The position numbers and the translations under genes were made by a program. Positions 1 to 6,848 of a stretch of 15,604 bases of DNA are shown here, piece after piece. Where the stretch lies: positions 1 through 15,604 of the forward strand of contig JBAXJB010000032.1 of NCBI GenBank assembly GCA_037138055.1, written 5' to 3'. How positions within the stretch are numbered: the first letter of the stretch is position 1; each line of letters begins with the position of its first letter. A model generated the notes under the pieces. The model was not told the DNA's origin. It made no database searches and was given only the letters and a program-made list of their open reading frames with translations. Source of the stretch: CAITNM01 sp037138055 (GTDB lineage Bacteria; Pseudomonadota; Alphaproteobacteria; Paracaedibacterales; CAITNM01).

Positions 1-67
1 AAGCTTTACCTTACGTCATCCCTGCGAAAGACCGTAAGGTCTGGATGCGGGGATCTATTTTATTGAA
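1..67. repeat. Palindromic intergenic repeat, copy 1
   Basis: The first 55 bases are identical to 191-245, and the match continues to about base 67 with one substitution and one single-base gap. The element folds: AGACC (29-33) pairs with GGTCT (38-42) around a GTAA loop, and an outer stem pairs ATCCCTGC with GCGGGGAT. The copy may extend left of the window edge. It resembles the short GTCATCC...GGATCC palindromic elements scattered through many alphaproteobacterial genomes; that family assignment is from memory. Confidence 0.8.
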
Positions 68-78
68 GACGACACAAG

Positions 79-116
79 CCGTCATCGCGAAGGCCTGAAA
101 GGCTGTGGCGATCCAT
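79..116. repeat. Palindromic intergenic element, second type
   Basis: The stretch carries ATCGC (84-88) facing GCGAT (108-112), with an inner GCCT/AGGC stem around GAA. It has the same plan as the neighbouring copies (GTCAT at one end, GATCC at the other) but a different sequence. It probably belongs to a related REP-like family. Confidence 0.5.
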
Positions 117-149
117 AGTTAATGGATAACCCAGACATTACTCTTCTAG

Positions 150-190
150 ACCCCCGAACTTCGGCGCATATGCGCCTTGTCAGGGGTGAC
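150..190. repeat. Palindrome with perfect 14-bp core
   Basis: A perfect 14-base palindrome GGCGCATATGCGCC lies at 163-176. It is flanked by CCCC on the left and GGGG on the right, so the whole stretch can form one long hairpin. It directly abuts the second copy of the 55-base repeat. There is no T-run, so it is not an obvious terminator. Its role is unknown. Confidence 0.5.
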
Positions 191-258
191 AAGCTTTACC
201 TTACGTCATCCCTGCGAAAGACCGTAAGGTCTGGATGCGGGGATCCATTTTTATTGAA
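191..258. repeat. Palindromic intergenic repeat, copy 2
   Basis: This is a direct-orientation copy of 1-67 (55 bases exact, then near-identical), ending 12 bases beyond the stop codon of the M48 protease gene. On the minus strand its stem-loop lies just downstream of that gene and could act as a 3' transcript-stabilising structure. That role is an inference. Confidence 0.8.
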
Positions 259-269
259 TCCGGTATTAA

Positions 270-1583
270 TTAATCGTCTTCTTTGCCGCTTAAGCGGTTA
301 TCATCCAACAGCATGGTTGCTTGTTCTTTGACCTTGGGATTGGTGCTTTTTTGGGCGCGTTTGGCGCGGCTAACAGCCAAACGTGCATCACCCATGCGCA
401 TTGCCGCCTCAGCCTGAGCAAGGTCCGCTTGACCTGCTTGATTTAGCTTGCGGTGAGCGCCAACTTTAAGTAGCCAGGCCATGACGTTATCGGGGTCATC
501 TTGGGTGATGCGGTTTAATTGATCAAGGGCTTCTTGGGCATTGTCAGATGAGCTTGTAAACAAAGCCTGGGCACAGAGCAGACGAATTGATAGGGCATCG
601 GGTGCTAGGCTAACCGCTTTTTTCAAATCTCGCACGGCATTAGCGGCATTGCCCGATTCAAAGGCAAACTGACCACGCATTTCGTAGAGATATGGATTAT
701 TGGGACTTTGCTCAATAAGATCGTTTAATTTGGTAAGGGCCTGGTCATATTGGCCTTTGCGTGCACAAATAATAACCTTAGCAATCTTTGCGGCGGGGGT
801 ATCTTTGCGATAGTAGAAGCGCTCAACCTCTGATGGCTTGCTCAAATTTGCCATAAAAATAGCTTGAACCATTTGGAATTCCTGTTCCCATTCAGCGGGA
901 ATTGCACCATGGTCAGGAGTTTTTTCGCGGTAGGCTTTAATGGCGTTGATACGGTCTTGGTCACTAGGGTGCGTCTGCAGATAGGGAATTTCACCGAAGG
1001 TATTCATTTTTTTAAATAGTTCGAAGGTTTCAATAAAGCCTTCGGTGCTAAGATCTGCTTCTTGCATCATGCGAAAGCCTGCAGCATCAGCTTCTTTCTC
1101 GTGCGTTCTGGAAAAGCTAGCAAATGTACCCATGGCAGCGCCCTGCCCCAACATGGTGCCTGCTACGAGTGCTTCCATGCCACCACCTGCTAAGGCTGCT
1201 GCGCCTCCTAATAGGGTGCCTATGACAGAAGCAGCTGTAGCGCCTTTCATTTCATGGTTCATGCGGTGCATGTGCCCACCGGTAATATGCCCCAACTCGT
1301 GGGCAAGCACGGCGGCTAGCTGCTTCACATTTTTAAATTTGATAATAAGCCCGGTGTGAATGAAGATTTTCGCTTCATCGGTTGCAAAGGCGTTAATGCT
1401 TTTATCAACAACGAAATAGATTTTTGGCACAAATAAAAGCTTACTGGATCTGCACAAGCGCTCTAAAATGCTACTGACTAATTTTTCAGCGCGTGCATCA
1501 ACAATAATGCTGTGTTGCTTGAATTCGGCGGAAATGTGGAGGTTAAGGCTTAAGAAAAAGACGAAAAGTTTGAAAAGCTTCAC
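270..1583 (-). CDS. Periplasmic M48 metalloprotease with TPR repeats (BepA/YfgC-like)
   Basis: A predicted zinc endopeptidase of the cell envelope. BepA-type members act on stalled outer-membrane proteins such as the LptD complex. Residues 1-19 form a signal peptide ending HISA. The family sequence INAFA is at 63-67, the zinc-binding HELGH at 95-99, and the third-ligand motif EADAAG near E164. A glycine/alanine-rich membrane-apposed segment spans about 115-155, and an HPSDQDR motif lies at 205-211, as in M48 proteins with a C-terminal TPR domain. TPR-like helices fill about 265-410. The length (437 aa) is slightly below that of E. coli BepA. The start codon is GTG at 1583-1581 and overlaps the stop of the upstream lipoprotein gene by 4 bases (GTGA), implying coupled translation. 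The family call is firm; the exact substrate is inferred. Confidence 0.9.
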   Translation of the reverse strand: MKLFKLFVFFLSLNLHISAEFKQHSIIVDARAEKLVSSILERLCRSSKLLFVPKIYFVVDKSINAFATDEAKIFIHTGLIIKFKNVKQLAAVLAHELGHITGGHMHRMNHEMKGATAASVIGTLLGGAAALAGGGMEALVAGTMLGQGAAMGTFASFSRTHEKEADAAGFRMMQEADLSTEGFIETFELFKKMNTFGEIPYLQTHPSDQDRINAIKAYREKTPDHGAIPAEWEQEFQMVQAIFMANLSKPSEVERFYYRKDTPAAKIAKVIICARKGQYDQALTKLNDLIEQSPNNPYLYEMRGQFAFESGNAANAVRDLKKAVSLAPDALSIRLLCAQALFTSSSDNAQEALDQLNRITQDDPDNVMAWLLKVGAHRKLNQAGQADLAQAEAAMRMGDARLAVSRAKRAQKSTNPKVKEQATMLLDDNRLSGKEDD

Positions 1584-1702
1584 TTCAAGGTTTCTTCTGA
1601 GAAAATAGGATATGTTCTAGGGTACAAGTCTTTTTCATCGGGTTCAAGCTTGCCCTTACGTCCGCAGGCAGACAGGAACAACATGGCGATGATAAGGAAA
1701 AT
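1580..1702 (-). CDS. Very small LptM/LPAM-type lipoprotein, start uncertain
   Basis: The C-terminal part reads as a small lipoprotein: a hydrophobic stretch, lipobox LSAC, then GRKGKLEP and a YPRTYP segment. This matches the short lipoproteins (LPAM_2/LptM type) that assist LPS-transport machinery in other bacteria. The frame is open far upstream, but only because it crosses the tRNA-Val gene. The first ATG after the tRNA (1684-1682) leaves only five residues before the lipid-bearing Cys. The coordinates given assume an ATT start at 1702-1700, whose A is the last base of the encoded CCA; this gives 40 residues but no positive n-region. A processed transcript may be translated from a non-canonical start, or the gene may be decaying. 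It is coupled to the protease gene by a 4-base overlap. Confidence 0.55.
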   Translation of the reverse strand: MFLIIAMLFLSACGRKGKLEPDEKDLYPRTYPIFSEETLK

Positions 1703-1776
1703 GGTGGGTGATGAAGGGATTGAACCTCCGACCCTCTCGGTGTAAACGAGACGCTCTACCGCTGAGCTAATCACCC
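1702..1776 (-). tRNA. tRNA-Val (anticodon UAC), CCA encoded
   Basis: A full cloverleaf on the minus strand. The seven-pair acceptor stem is GGGTGAT with ATCACCC, the D-arm TTAGCTCAGCGGTAGAGC, the anticodon loop TTTACAC (anticodon TAC) in a five-pair TCTCG/CGAGA stem, and the T-arm GGAGG-TTCAATC-CCTTC. The discriminator base is A, followed by encoded CCA (1704-1702). The length is 75 bases including CCA. It starts four bases after the T-run of the HU hairpin and ends where the lipoprotein coding region begins. Confidence 0.97.
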
Positions 1777-1811
1777 ATTTAAAAAAGGCATGACCAATTG
1801 GGCCATGCCTC
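1777..1811 (-). terminator. Hairpin with T-run after HU gene
   Basis: On the minus strand AGGCATG pairs with CATGCCT (1810-1804 with 1792-1786), followed at once by six Ts: a classic Rho-independent terminator for HU. The tRNA-Val 5' end lies only a few bases past the T-run. The tRNA must therefore be made by readthrough or from a promoter at the HU 3' end, in which case this hairpin would be its leader. Confidence 0.85.
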
Positions 1812-1840
1812 TTTGTAGCAAAAAGAAATTTACTTTTCAA
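1812..1840 (-). promoter_or_regulatory. Candidate promoter for tRNA-Val/lipoprotein/protease unit
   Basis: TTGAAA (1840-1835) and TACAAA (1817-1812) are separated by exactly 17 bases on the minus strand. The -35 lies within the last codons of the HU gene. Initiation would fall at the foot of the following hairpin. The -10 matches only four of six consensus bases, so this is a candidate only. Confidence 0.35.
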
Positions 1841-2105
1841 CTGCTTCTTTCAATTGCTTTCCTGGACGGAACTTTGGAAGACGCTTTGCTGGAATTTTAA
1901 TTTTTTCGCCAGTACGAGGATTACGACCCTCAGTAGCTTTGCGGTTAGCTGTTGCAAATGTACCGAAACCGATCAAACGAACATCGTCACCTTTTTTAAG
2001 AGACTTTGTAATTGTTTGAAAGGTTGCGTCGATTGCGCGCTCTGCGTCTGCCTTAGTTAGACCTGATGCTTTTGCGACGTTTGTTACTAAATCACTTTTA
2101 TTCAC
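1830..2105 (-). CDS. hupB: DNA-binding protein HU
   Basis: A histone-like nucleoid protein that binds and bends DNA as a dimer. The 91 residues cover the full HU fold. The N-terminus is NKSDLV, the central segment has IGFGTF, and the DNA-binding arm contains RNPRTGEKIKIPA, followed by FRPGKQLKEAV. Two GTG starts are possible. I chose the second (2105-2103) because it gives the canonical N-terminus M-NKSDLV and sits eight bases after AGGAG (2118-2114). The upstream GTG at 2114 would overlap that ribosome binding site and add three residues. A good promoter precedes the gene and a strong terminator follows it. Confidence 0.96.
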   Translation of the reverse strand: MNKSDLVTNVAKASGLTKADAERAIDATFQTITKSLKKGDDVRLIGFGTFATANRKATEGRNPRTGEKIKIPAKRLPKFRPGKQLKEAVEK

Positions 2106-2145
2106 TAAACCCACTCCTAGACTAATTTAAGTTAATTACAGTTTT

Positions 2146-2175
2146 ATGATAATGGCGGTTTTATTAGACGGTCAA
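2146..2175 (-). promoter_or_regulatory. Sigma-70-type promoter of HU gene
   Basis: On the minus strand TTGACC (2175-2170) and TATCAT (2151-2146) are 18 bases apart. Each matches five of six consensus positions. The predicted start leaves a leader of about 35 bases before the GTG. Confidence 0.7.
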
Positions 2176-2296
2176 GAGGGTTTATGGGGCTTTACTAGAA
2201 AAAATGCACATATCTGCAGCATTTTTACCACTTTTATTGTAAAAACAGCAGAATTTAACAGATTAGGATGCTTTTTAATTAATCTTTATTAAAAAT

Positions 2297-3103
2297 CTAG
2301 CTCGCATACCCATACCAATAAATGGCCACAAAAAGGAACAACCAGACGACATCGACGAAATGCCAGTACCATGCAGCGGCTTCAAAACCCACGTGGTGGT
2401 CAGGCTGAAATTCACGTTTCATATTGCGTAATAAGCATATAAATAAAAAGATGGTACCAATTAAAACATGCGCCCCGTGAAAGCCCGTTGCCATGTAAAA
2501 ATTCGATGGGTAAATGCCGTCTTTCAAACCAAAGGCAGCGTGGGCATATTCAACGCCTTGCACCACAGAAAAAATTAGCCCCAATGCCACGGTGATTGAT
2601 AGGGCTTTGGTGACCTTTGAAAATTGACCTTGCAACAATTCATGGTGGGCCCAAGTAAGGGTTGTGCCGGAAAGCAGCAAAATAAGCGTGTTCAAATAGG
2701 GCAAATGCATGGGGTCAAACGGGACAATGCCCTTTGGTGGCCACTGAAATCCCGCATGGCTTGCCACATTAAGGCTGGCATGAAAGTACCCCCAAAAGAA
2801 GGCTGCAAATAACATGACTTCTGATGCAATGAACAACACCATGCCAATTTTTAAGCCTTTTTGAACAGCTGGAGTGTGCACACCTGCTGTGTTGCCTTCT
2901 TTTAAAACATCTAACCACCAACCCAGAAAGCACCCTGCAAGCAGTAGCAGCCCAACAATAAACACCCAATGGTCAATATGACGCATAAATAAAACCGCCC
3001 CAACTGCCACAACCAACACCGAAAGAGACGATGCCAACGGCCACGGGCTTGGATCAACCAGGTGGTAGGGATGATTTTTATGGTTGCTCATACAATTTTG
3101 CAT
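2297..3103 (-). CDS. ctaE: Cytochrome c oxidase subunit III
   Basis: The third core subunit of the aa3-type terminal oxidase in the cytoplasmic membrane. It carries no redox metals and stabilises the catalytic core, aiding proton uptake. Conserved features are the N-terminal HPYHLVDPSPWPL (11-23), SEVMLFAAFFWGYFHASL (94-111) with the conserved Glu95, FHGAHVLIG (208-216), and the C-terminal WYWHFVDVVWLFLF (245-258). There are seven hydrophobic helices and the length is full (about 264-268 aa). Two in-frame ATGs compete: 3103 and 3091. The latter gives MSNHKNHPYH, closer to relatives. Neither has a clear Shine-Dalgarno. Subunits I and II and the assembly factors usually neighbour this gene, but none is present here. 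Confidence 0.95.
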   Translation of the reverse strand: MQNCMSNHKNHPYHLVDPSPWPLASSLSVLVVAVGAVLFMRHIDHWVFIVGLLLLAGCFLGWWLDVLKEGNTAGVHTPAVQKGLKIGMVLFIASEVMLFAAFFWGYFHASLNVASHAGFQWPPKGIVPFDPMHLPYLNTLILLLSGTTLTWAHHELLQGQFSKVTKALSITVALGLIFSVVQGVEYAHAAFGLKDGIYPSNFYMATGFHGAHVLIGTIFLFICLLRNMKREFQPDHHVGFEAAAWYWHFVDVVWLFLFVAIYWYGYAS

Positions 3104-3272
3104 TTAAAGGCGTTACCCAATTTTACCATAAATTAGCAGTGTGGCACTTATTAAAAATATTTAAATAAACTGAAATATAAAATTTAGGTTTTTATTTTAT
3201 TATATTAAATAAAATTTAATGTTTTTTTGTAATGATGATTATTATTGATCATTTTTATTACAGGAATTCATT

Positions 3273-4838
3273 ATGAAAAAAAATACTATATTTAAATACT
3301 GCACCTCCTTTGTTGTGGGGATTGGGTTATGCTCAGAGCTGAGCGCTAGCTGGTCAAGCTCGATTATAGCCGGTGAACTTGGTCAAAGCGGATATTCAGG
3401 TGATGGAGGTGCAGCTACTTCTGCTAAGCTAGCAGCATATCCACGTGGAGTTTGTGTTGACAGTATAGGCAATCTATATATCGCAGATGCTGGCAATGGT
3501 GTTATTCGAAAAGTCAATGCTGGCGGCACTATTTCTACCTTTATTTCAAGTGGTCTAAACAATCCTTTCGGGGTTTGTGCTGATAGTTCCGGAAATATAT
3601 ATGTTTCTAATTTTGGTGCTGGCACTATTGGAAAATATGACAGCACTGGCAGCGTTATAAACGCCAGTCTTATTTCTGGATTAACTAACCCCTACGGAAT
3701 CTTTGTTGATAGTGCTGGCTATATTTATATTGGTAATTATAACAGTAATACTCTTGGAAAGTATGACAGCTCAGGTAGTGCTATTAATGCTAGCTTTATC
3801 TCTGGAGTGAGCGCACCTACTGGCGTAGCTCTTGATAGTGCAGGTAACATTTATATCGCTAGTTCTGGCAGCAATAGCCTTAAAAAGTATAACAGCGCAG
3901 GTAGCCTGATTAGCGGAGATCTTATTCCTGGAATAAGTAACCCTAATGGCGTTTGCCTTGATAGTGCGGACAACGTTTATGTTTCTGATACATATGGTGA
4001 TCGCATTCAAAAACTTTCAGCGAGTGACAGTAGCATTTCTACTATTGCGAGTGGATTAAATCATCCTTACGGAATTTGTGCTGATAGCTCAAGTAATTTA
4101 TACATTTCTGACGCTGGAAATCTTGTCATCAGAAAACTCTTTGCTCCCACTACCACCACCATCACCATAGAAGTAGATGGTACTGATAGCGCAACAGTAT
4201 CTGCTCCATTAGCAGCGACCACTGTTCACAAAACTGGTGCTGGTACAGCTGTGCTTTCGGGTAATAACTCTTCCGTATCAACTTTAGAAATTGATGCAGG
4301 ACTTGTGAAAGTTAGCGCCACAAACAATATGGGCGCTTCTCTTGCATTCGCTGGTGGAAATATGGAAGTCACATCAGGCACAGTTGCCGTTCCAGCAGCT
4401 GCTGTTAATGCTGCTGCTACCATCACTACTGATAGTGGTGCCGCTGTTTCTTCTATTGCAGCACCATCTGGCACATCTTTACTTACTTTAGCTGGGTCTG
4501 GCGTGGTTACTGCTGGTGACATGAGTGCAAGCGCTACTCCGCTTTCTATTCCAGGGGTTATGCATGTTGGGGCATCAAGCGCTAGCAAAATGCCTACAGG
4601 TGTTGCAACTGTTCCAAATGGTGGACTTTTAAAGCTTATGGGAGCAACTGCATCTAGCGTTCCTGGTGCTACTGAACTACAAAGTGGTGCTGTTCTAGAA
4701 GTAGCTAACAGCGTTACAGTTCCTGCCCATACTGGCGCTGATATTTTTGGCACCCTAAAGTTTGATAGTGGATCAATGTTAAAACTAGGTGCTAGCTCAA
4801 CTTGGGCACGTAATATATCAGTTGGTACGGCACTGTAG
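3273..4838 (+). CDS. Secreted six-bladed NHL propeller fused to autotransporter-passenger-like segment
   Basis: An exported protein of 521 aa. A signal peptide (about 1-26, ending SELSA) is followed by the GYSGDGG motif (40-46) that usually opens NHL propellers. Six NHL blades follow, starting near 56, 97, 139, 181, 223 and 264, each with a (Y/N)P.GV..DS.GN.YI pattern and a closing K(Y/V/L). Together they would form a closed six-bladed propeller of the ligand-binding type. From about 297 the sequence is low-complexity Ala/Gly/Ser/Thr/Val. It includes TGAGTAVLSGNNSS...IDAGLVKV (321-347), resembling a passenger-associated transport repeat. No C-terminal beta-barrel follows, so this is either a complete secreted or surface protein or a truncated autotransporter. 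AGGAA (3262-3266) lies six bases before the ATG. Only hydrophobic and small residues follow the last repeats. The ligand is unknown. Confidence 0.8.
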   Translation: MKKNTIFKYCTSFVVGIGLCSELSASWSSSIIAGELGQSGYSGDGGAATSAKLAAYPRGVCVDSIGNLYIADAGNGVIRKVNAGGTISTFISSGLNNPFGVCADSSGNIYVSNFGAGTIGKYDSTGSVINASLISGLTNPYGIFVDSAGYIYIGNYNSNTLGKYDSSGSAINASFISGVSAPTGVALDSAGNIYIASSGSNSLKKYNSAGSLISGDLIPGISNPNGVCLDSADNVYVSDTYGDRIQKLSASDSSISTIASGLNHPYGICADSSSNLYISDAGNLVIRKLFAPTTTTITIEVDGTDSATVSAPLAATTVHKTGAGTAVLSGNNSSVSTLEIDAGLVKVSATNNMGASLAFAGGNMEVTSGTVAVPAAAVNAAATITTDSGAAVSSIAAPSGTSLLTLAGSGVVTAGDMSASATPLSIPGVMHVGASSASKMPTGVATVPNGGLLKLMGATASSVPGATELQSGAVLEVANSVTVPAHTGADIFGTLKFDSGSMLKLGASSTWARNISVGTAL

Positions 4839-4858
4839 TATTGATTGAGTTTGGTTGG

Positions 4859-4883
4859 TCCCGCGGTCGTCTAGGCCGTGGGA
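4859..4883. other. Hairpin between convergent genes
   Basis: TCCCGCGG (4859-4866) pairs with CCGTGGGA (4876-4883), eight pairs with one G-T, around a nine-base loop. It lies between the convergent stops of the NHL gene and dsbD. There is no T-run on either side, so it is a stem-loop of unknown role rather than a standard terminator. Confidence 0.5.
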
Positions 4884-4893
4884 TAATCAGCCC

Positions 4894-6561
4894 CTACCCT
4901 AAATCAGCCAATGCTTCCTTTAGAATGCTAAAGGTTAACAGCTCTGGCAGAACTTTGTGATGTCCATTGGGATATAACAACACATACAACGGCACACTGC
5001 TGCGGCCGTATTGTTCCAGGGCTTTGGTGATTGCTGCATCATAGGTAGTCCAGTCGGCTTTGACCAATTGGACGTTTTTGTCTTTAAACAATTGATGGGC
5101 TTTAGAAGTGTTCAGCACCATTTGCTTATTAACCTGGCAGGTGATGCACCATTTGGCGGTGAAATCGATCAGCACAGGGGATTTTTTGCGTAAATTTTCA
5201 ACCATTGTTGGGTTGTAGGCAATCCAAGGATCGGCACTAAGGGCAGAAATAGGTTTGGTGGCATAGACATATGCGGCACTAGAAAGGGCTAGGGCTACAA
5301 CAGTTGAGAACAATCGCACATATGGCGCGCGATTAACCCCGCCCCAATAGCCATAAATCCACGCGGCAATGCTAAGGGCAAGCAGGGCCACGAGAACATT
5401 TAAAAATACGGCGATGGAAACCTGGTCGGCCAGCACATGCATGAGCCACAGCACAGACGCGGCCATGCCAAAGCCCAAAATGGTTTTGAAGGTGTTCATC
5501 CACCCGCCTGGTTTGGGCAAGAATTTTGCAGTCTTGGGGTTTAAGCAAATTAATAAGTACGGCGCTGATAACCCAAGGGCAAGGCCTGTAAAAATGGCAA
5601 AGCCGTGAAAGGGACTTTGGGTTAAAGCAAACCCAACCGATGCACCCATAAATGGTGCAGAACATGGGGTGGCGACAATGCAGGCGAGCACTCCGTGGAA
5701 AAAGCTGCCCATTGGGGTTGAGGAATCTCCGCCCTTGGAGGAGAGTTTTGTAAATGAAGTGCCAATTTCAAACACGCCGAATAAGTTCAAGGCGAAGGCG
5801 AAAAACACAAAAATAAGCGCGGTGACAACAGCTGGAGATTGCAGCTGAAAGCCCCACCCTACTTGGTGTCCGGCGGCACGAAAGGCTAGTAATAATCCCG
5901 CCAGCGCCCAAAAACTAACAACGGTGCCGGCCGTGAAAAATAGGCCACTTGCCCTTAGTTTTTTGGGCTGCGCGTGTTGAGTAAGGGTCATGATTTTTAA
6001 AGACAAAATGGGCAAAACGCAGGGCATTAGGTTTAAAATAATGCCACCGATTAGGGCGAATAAAAACATCAGCGCCATGTGAAAGCTGAAAAACCCAAGT
6101 TCGGTGTGGGGTTTTGGCAGGGCGTTCCATTGGGCCGCGGGCACAAGACTAAGGGTTTGGGTGGTTTTTTCTGGGGTGCAAAGCTTATTACATACAGTGT
6201 AGCTGATATGGGCTTTGATGGCGCCAAAATCATGGGTGGAATCGTTGGTCGTGAAAGTGCCGTGGACGTGGACTGTGCCCTCGTATGCTTGGAATTTGTG
6301 ACCATGCAGGCTCAAGCTTTGAAGGGGGGGCCATTTTATGTGGTCAAGGGTGACGCCTTTGGGTAAATGCCATTCGATATTGGTGGGGGAATCTTCGCTG
6401 TCGGGGGCGTAAATGTGGGCGTGTTCGGGTAGGTCAAAAACCAGGACAAAAGGGATATTTTGTTTTTGGTGATTTTCGGGCGCCAGAAGCTGCACGTTTA
6501 CGGTATTCGCCATCAGGGTGGTGATGGTGAAAATGCACATAGCGAAGAAGCGAAAGAGCAT
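4894..6561 (-). CDS. dsbD: Thiol:disulfide interchange protein DsbD
   Basis: A membrane electron carrier that passes reducing equivalents from cytoplasmic thioredoxin to periplasmic thiol proteins. All three modules are present. After a signal peptide (1-18) comes the periplasmic N-domain, about 20-145, with Cys124 and Cys128 in CNKLC. The membrane domain, about 160-435, has about eight helices with the redox pair Cys181 (MPCVLPILSLK) and Cys300 (ATPCSAPFMG). The C-terminal thioredoxin-like domain, about 440-555, has WCITC (Cys472/Cys475) and a SVPLY cis-proline segment. At 555 aa the length is normal. AAGGA lies nine bases before the ATG. Clients could include cytochrome c maturation and the secreted cysteine-containing proteins nearby; the latter link is an inference. 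Confidence 0.95.
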   Translation of the reverse strand: MLFRFFAMCIFTITTLMANTVNVQLLAPENHQKQNIPFVLVFDLPEHAHIYAPDSEDSPTNIEWHLPKGVTLDHIKWPPLQSLSLHGHKFQAYEGTVHVHGTFTTNDSTHDFGAIKAHISYTVCNKLCTPEKTTQTLSLVPAAQWNALPKPHTELGFFSFHMALMFLFALIGGIILNLMPCVLPILSLKIMTLTQHAQPKKLRASGLFFTAGTVVSFWALAGLLLAFRAAGHQVGWGFQLQSPAVVTALIFVFFAFALNLFGVFEIGTSFTKLSSKGGDSSTPMGSFFHGVLACIVATPCSAPFMGASVGFALTQSPFHGFAIFTGLALGLSAPYLLICLNPKTAKFLPKPGGWMNTFKTILGFGMAASVLWLMHVLADQVSIAVFLNVLVALLALSIAAWIYGYWGGVNRAPYVRLFSTVVALALSSAAYVYATKPISALSADPWIAYNPTMVENLRKKSPVLIDFTAKWCITCQVNKQMVLNTSKAHQLFKDKNVQLVKADWTTYDAAITKALEQYGRSSVPLYVLLYPNGHHKVLPELLTFSILKEALADLG

Positions 6562-6609
6562 GGGTTATAATCCTTGGGTCAAGGGGTTGATTTAAAAATA
6601 GATATCATA

Positions 6610-6695
6610 CACTGGATCCCGACGCCCTAAAGGGCTCAGGATGACGCAGCGTCTCCGTCTTCATGAGGAGCCAAAGGCTTTGTGATGATCCAGTG
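6610..6695. repeat. 86-bp element with 9-bp terminal inverted repeats
   Basis: CACTGGATC (6610-6618) is exactly inverted as GATCCAGTG (6687-6695). Inside lie further short palindromes: GCCCTAAAGGGC (6624-6635), GACGCAGCGTC (6643-6653) and AGCCAAAGGCT. The inner sequence read backwards, GTCATCCTGAG...GGATCC, is the type found in scattered alphaproteobacterial intergenic elements. It could be a MITE-like or REP-pair element. No coding capacity is seen. Confidence 0.6.
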
Positions 6696-6720
6696 AGTAA
6701 TGTCCGAATTCTATAGACAA

Positions 6721-6756
6721 GTGAGGATTGCCGCGCTGCGCTCGCAAAGACGAAGG
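6721..6756. repeat. REP-like element (CGTC..TTGCGAGCGCAGCG..GCAATCC type)
   Basis: Read on the minus strand this is a TTTGCGAGCGCAGCGCGGCAATCC-like sequence, close to short repeats widespread in proteobacteria. TTGC and GCAA flank a CGCGCTGCGCTC centre and can pair. It follows the 86-base element directly. Together with the bases up to 6848 this gap holds no gene that I can support. Confidence 0.45.
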
Positions 6757-6848
6757 GGGAAAATAAAGAAGAGGAATTCATGCCGTATTATACCAAAACC
6801 AACTCCCTTAAATTGTACCCCACAATTTTTCAAAATTCCATGTAGTGG

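Noticed and set aside
1..258. CRISPR array
   Set aside because: Only two copies of the long repeat, with a 123-base spacing filled by other palindromes; no regular short repeats or spacers and no cas genes.
122..331. 69-codon open frame on the + strand
   Set aside because: It is made mostly of the palindromic repeats and then runs antisense into the M48 protease gene; no ribosome binding site or coding character.
1703..1840. N-terminal extension of the lipoprotein frame across tRNA-Val
   Set aside because: The translated stretch (WVISSAVERLV...GGSIPSSPT) is the familiar artefact of translating a tRNA gene, and the start would be TTG inside the HU gene.
2222..2245. Terminator for the oxidase subunit III gene
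   Set aside because: TTTTTAC pairs with GTAAAAA, but the stem is almost all A-T and no T-run follows on the minus strand.
3383..4753. Open frames antisense to the NHL gene
   Set aside because: They are shadows caused by the repetitive, biased codon use of the sense gene; the sense frame shows signal peptide and blade repeats.
4859..4883. Bidirectional Rho-independent terminator between the NHL gene and dsbD
   Set aside because: The stem is good, but neither side is followed by a T-run, so I list it only as a hairpin.
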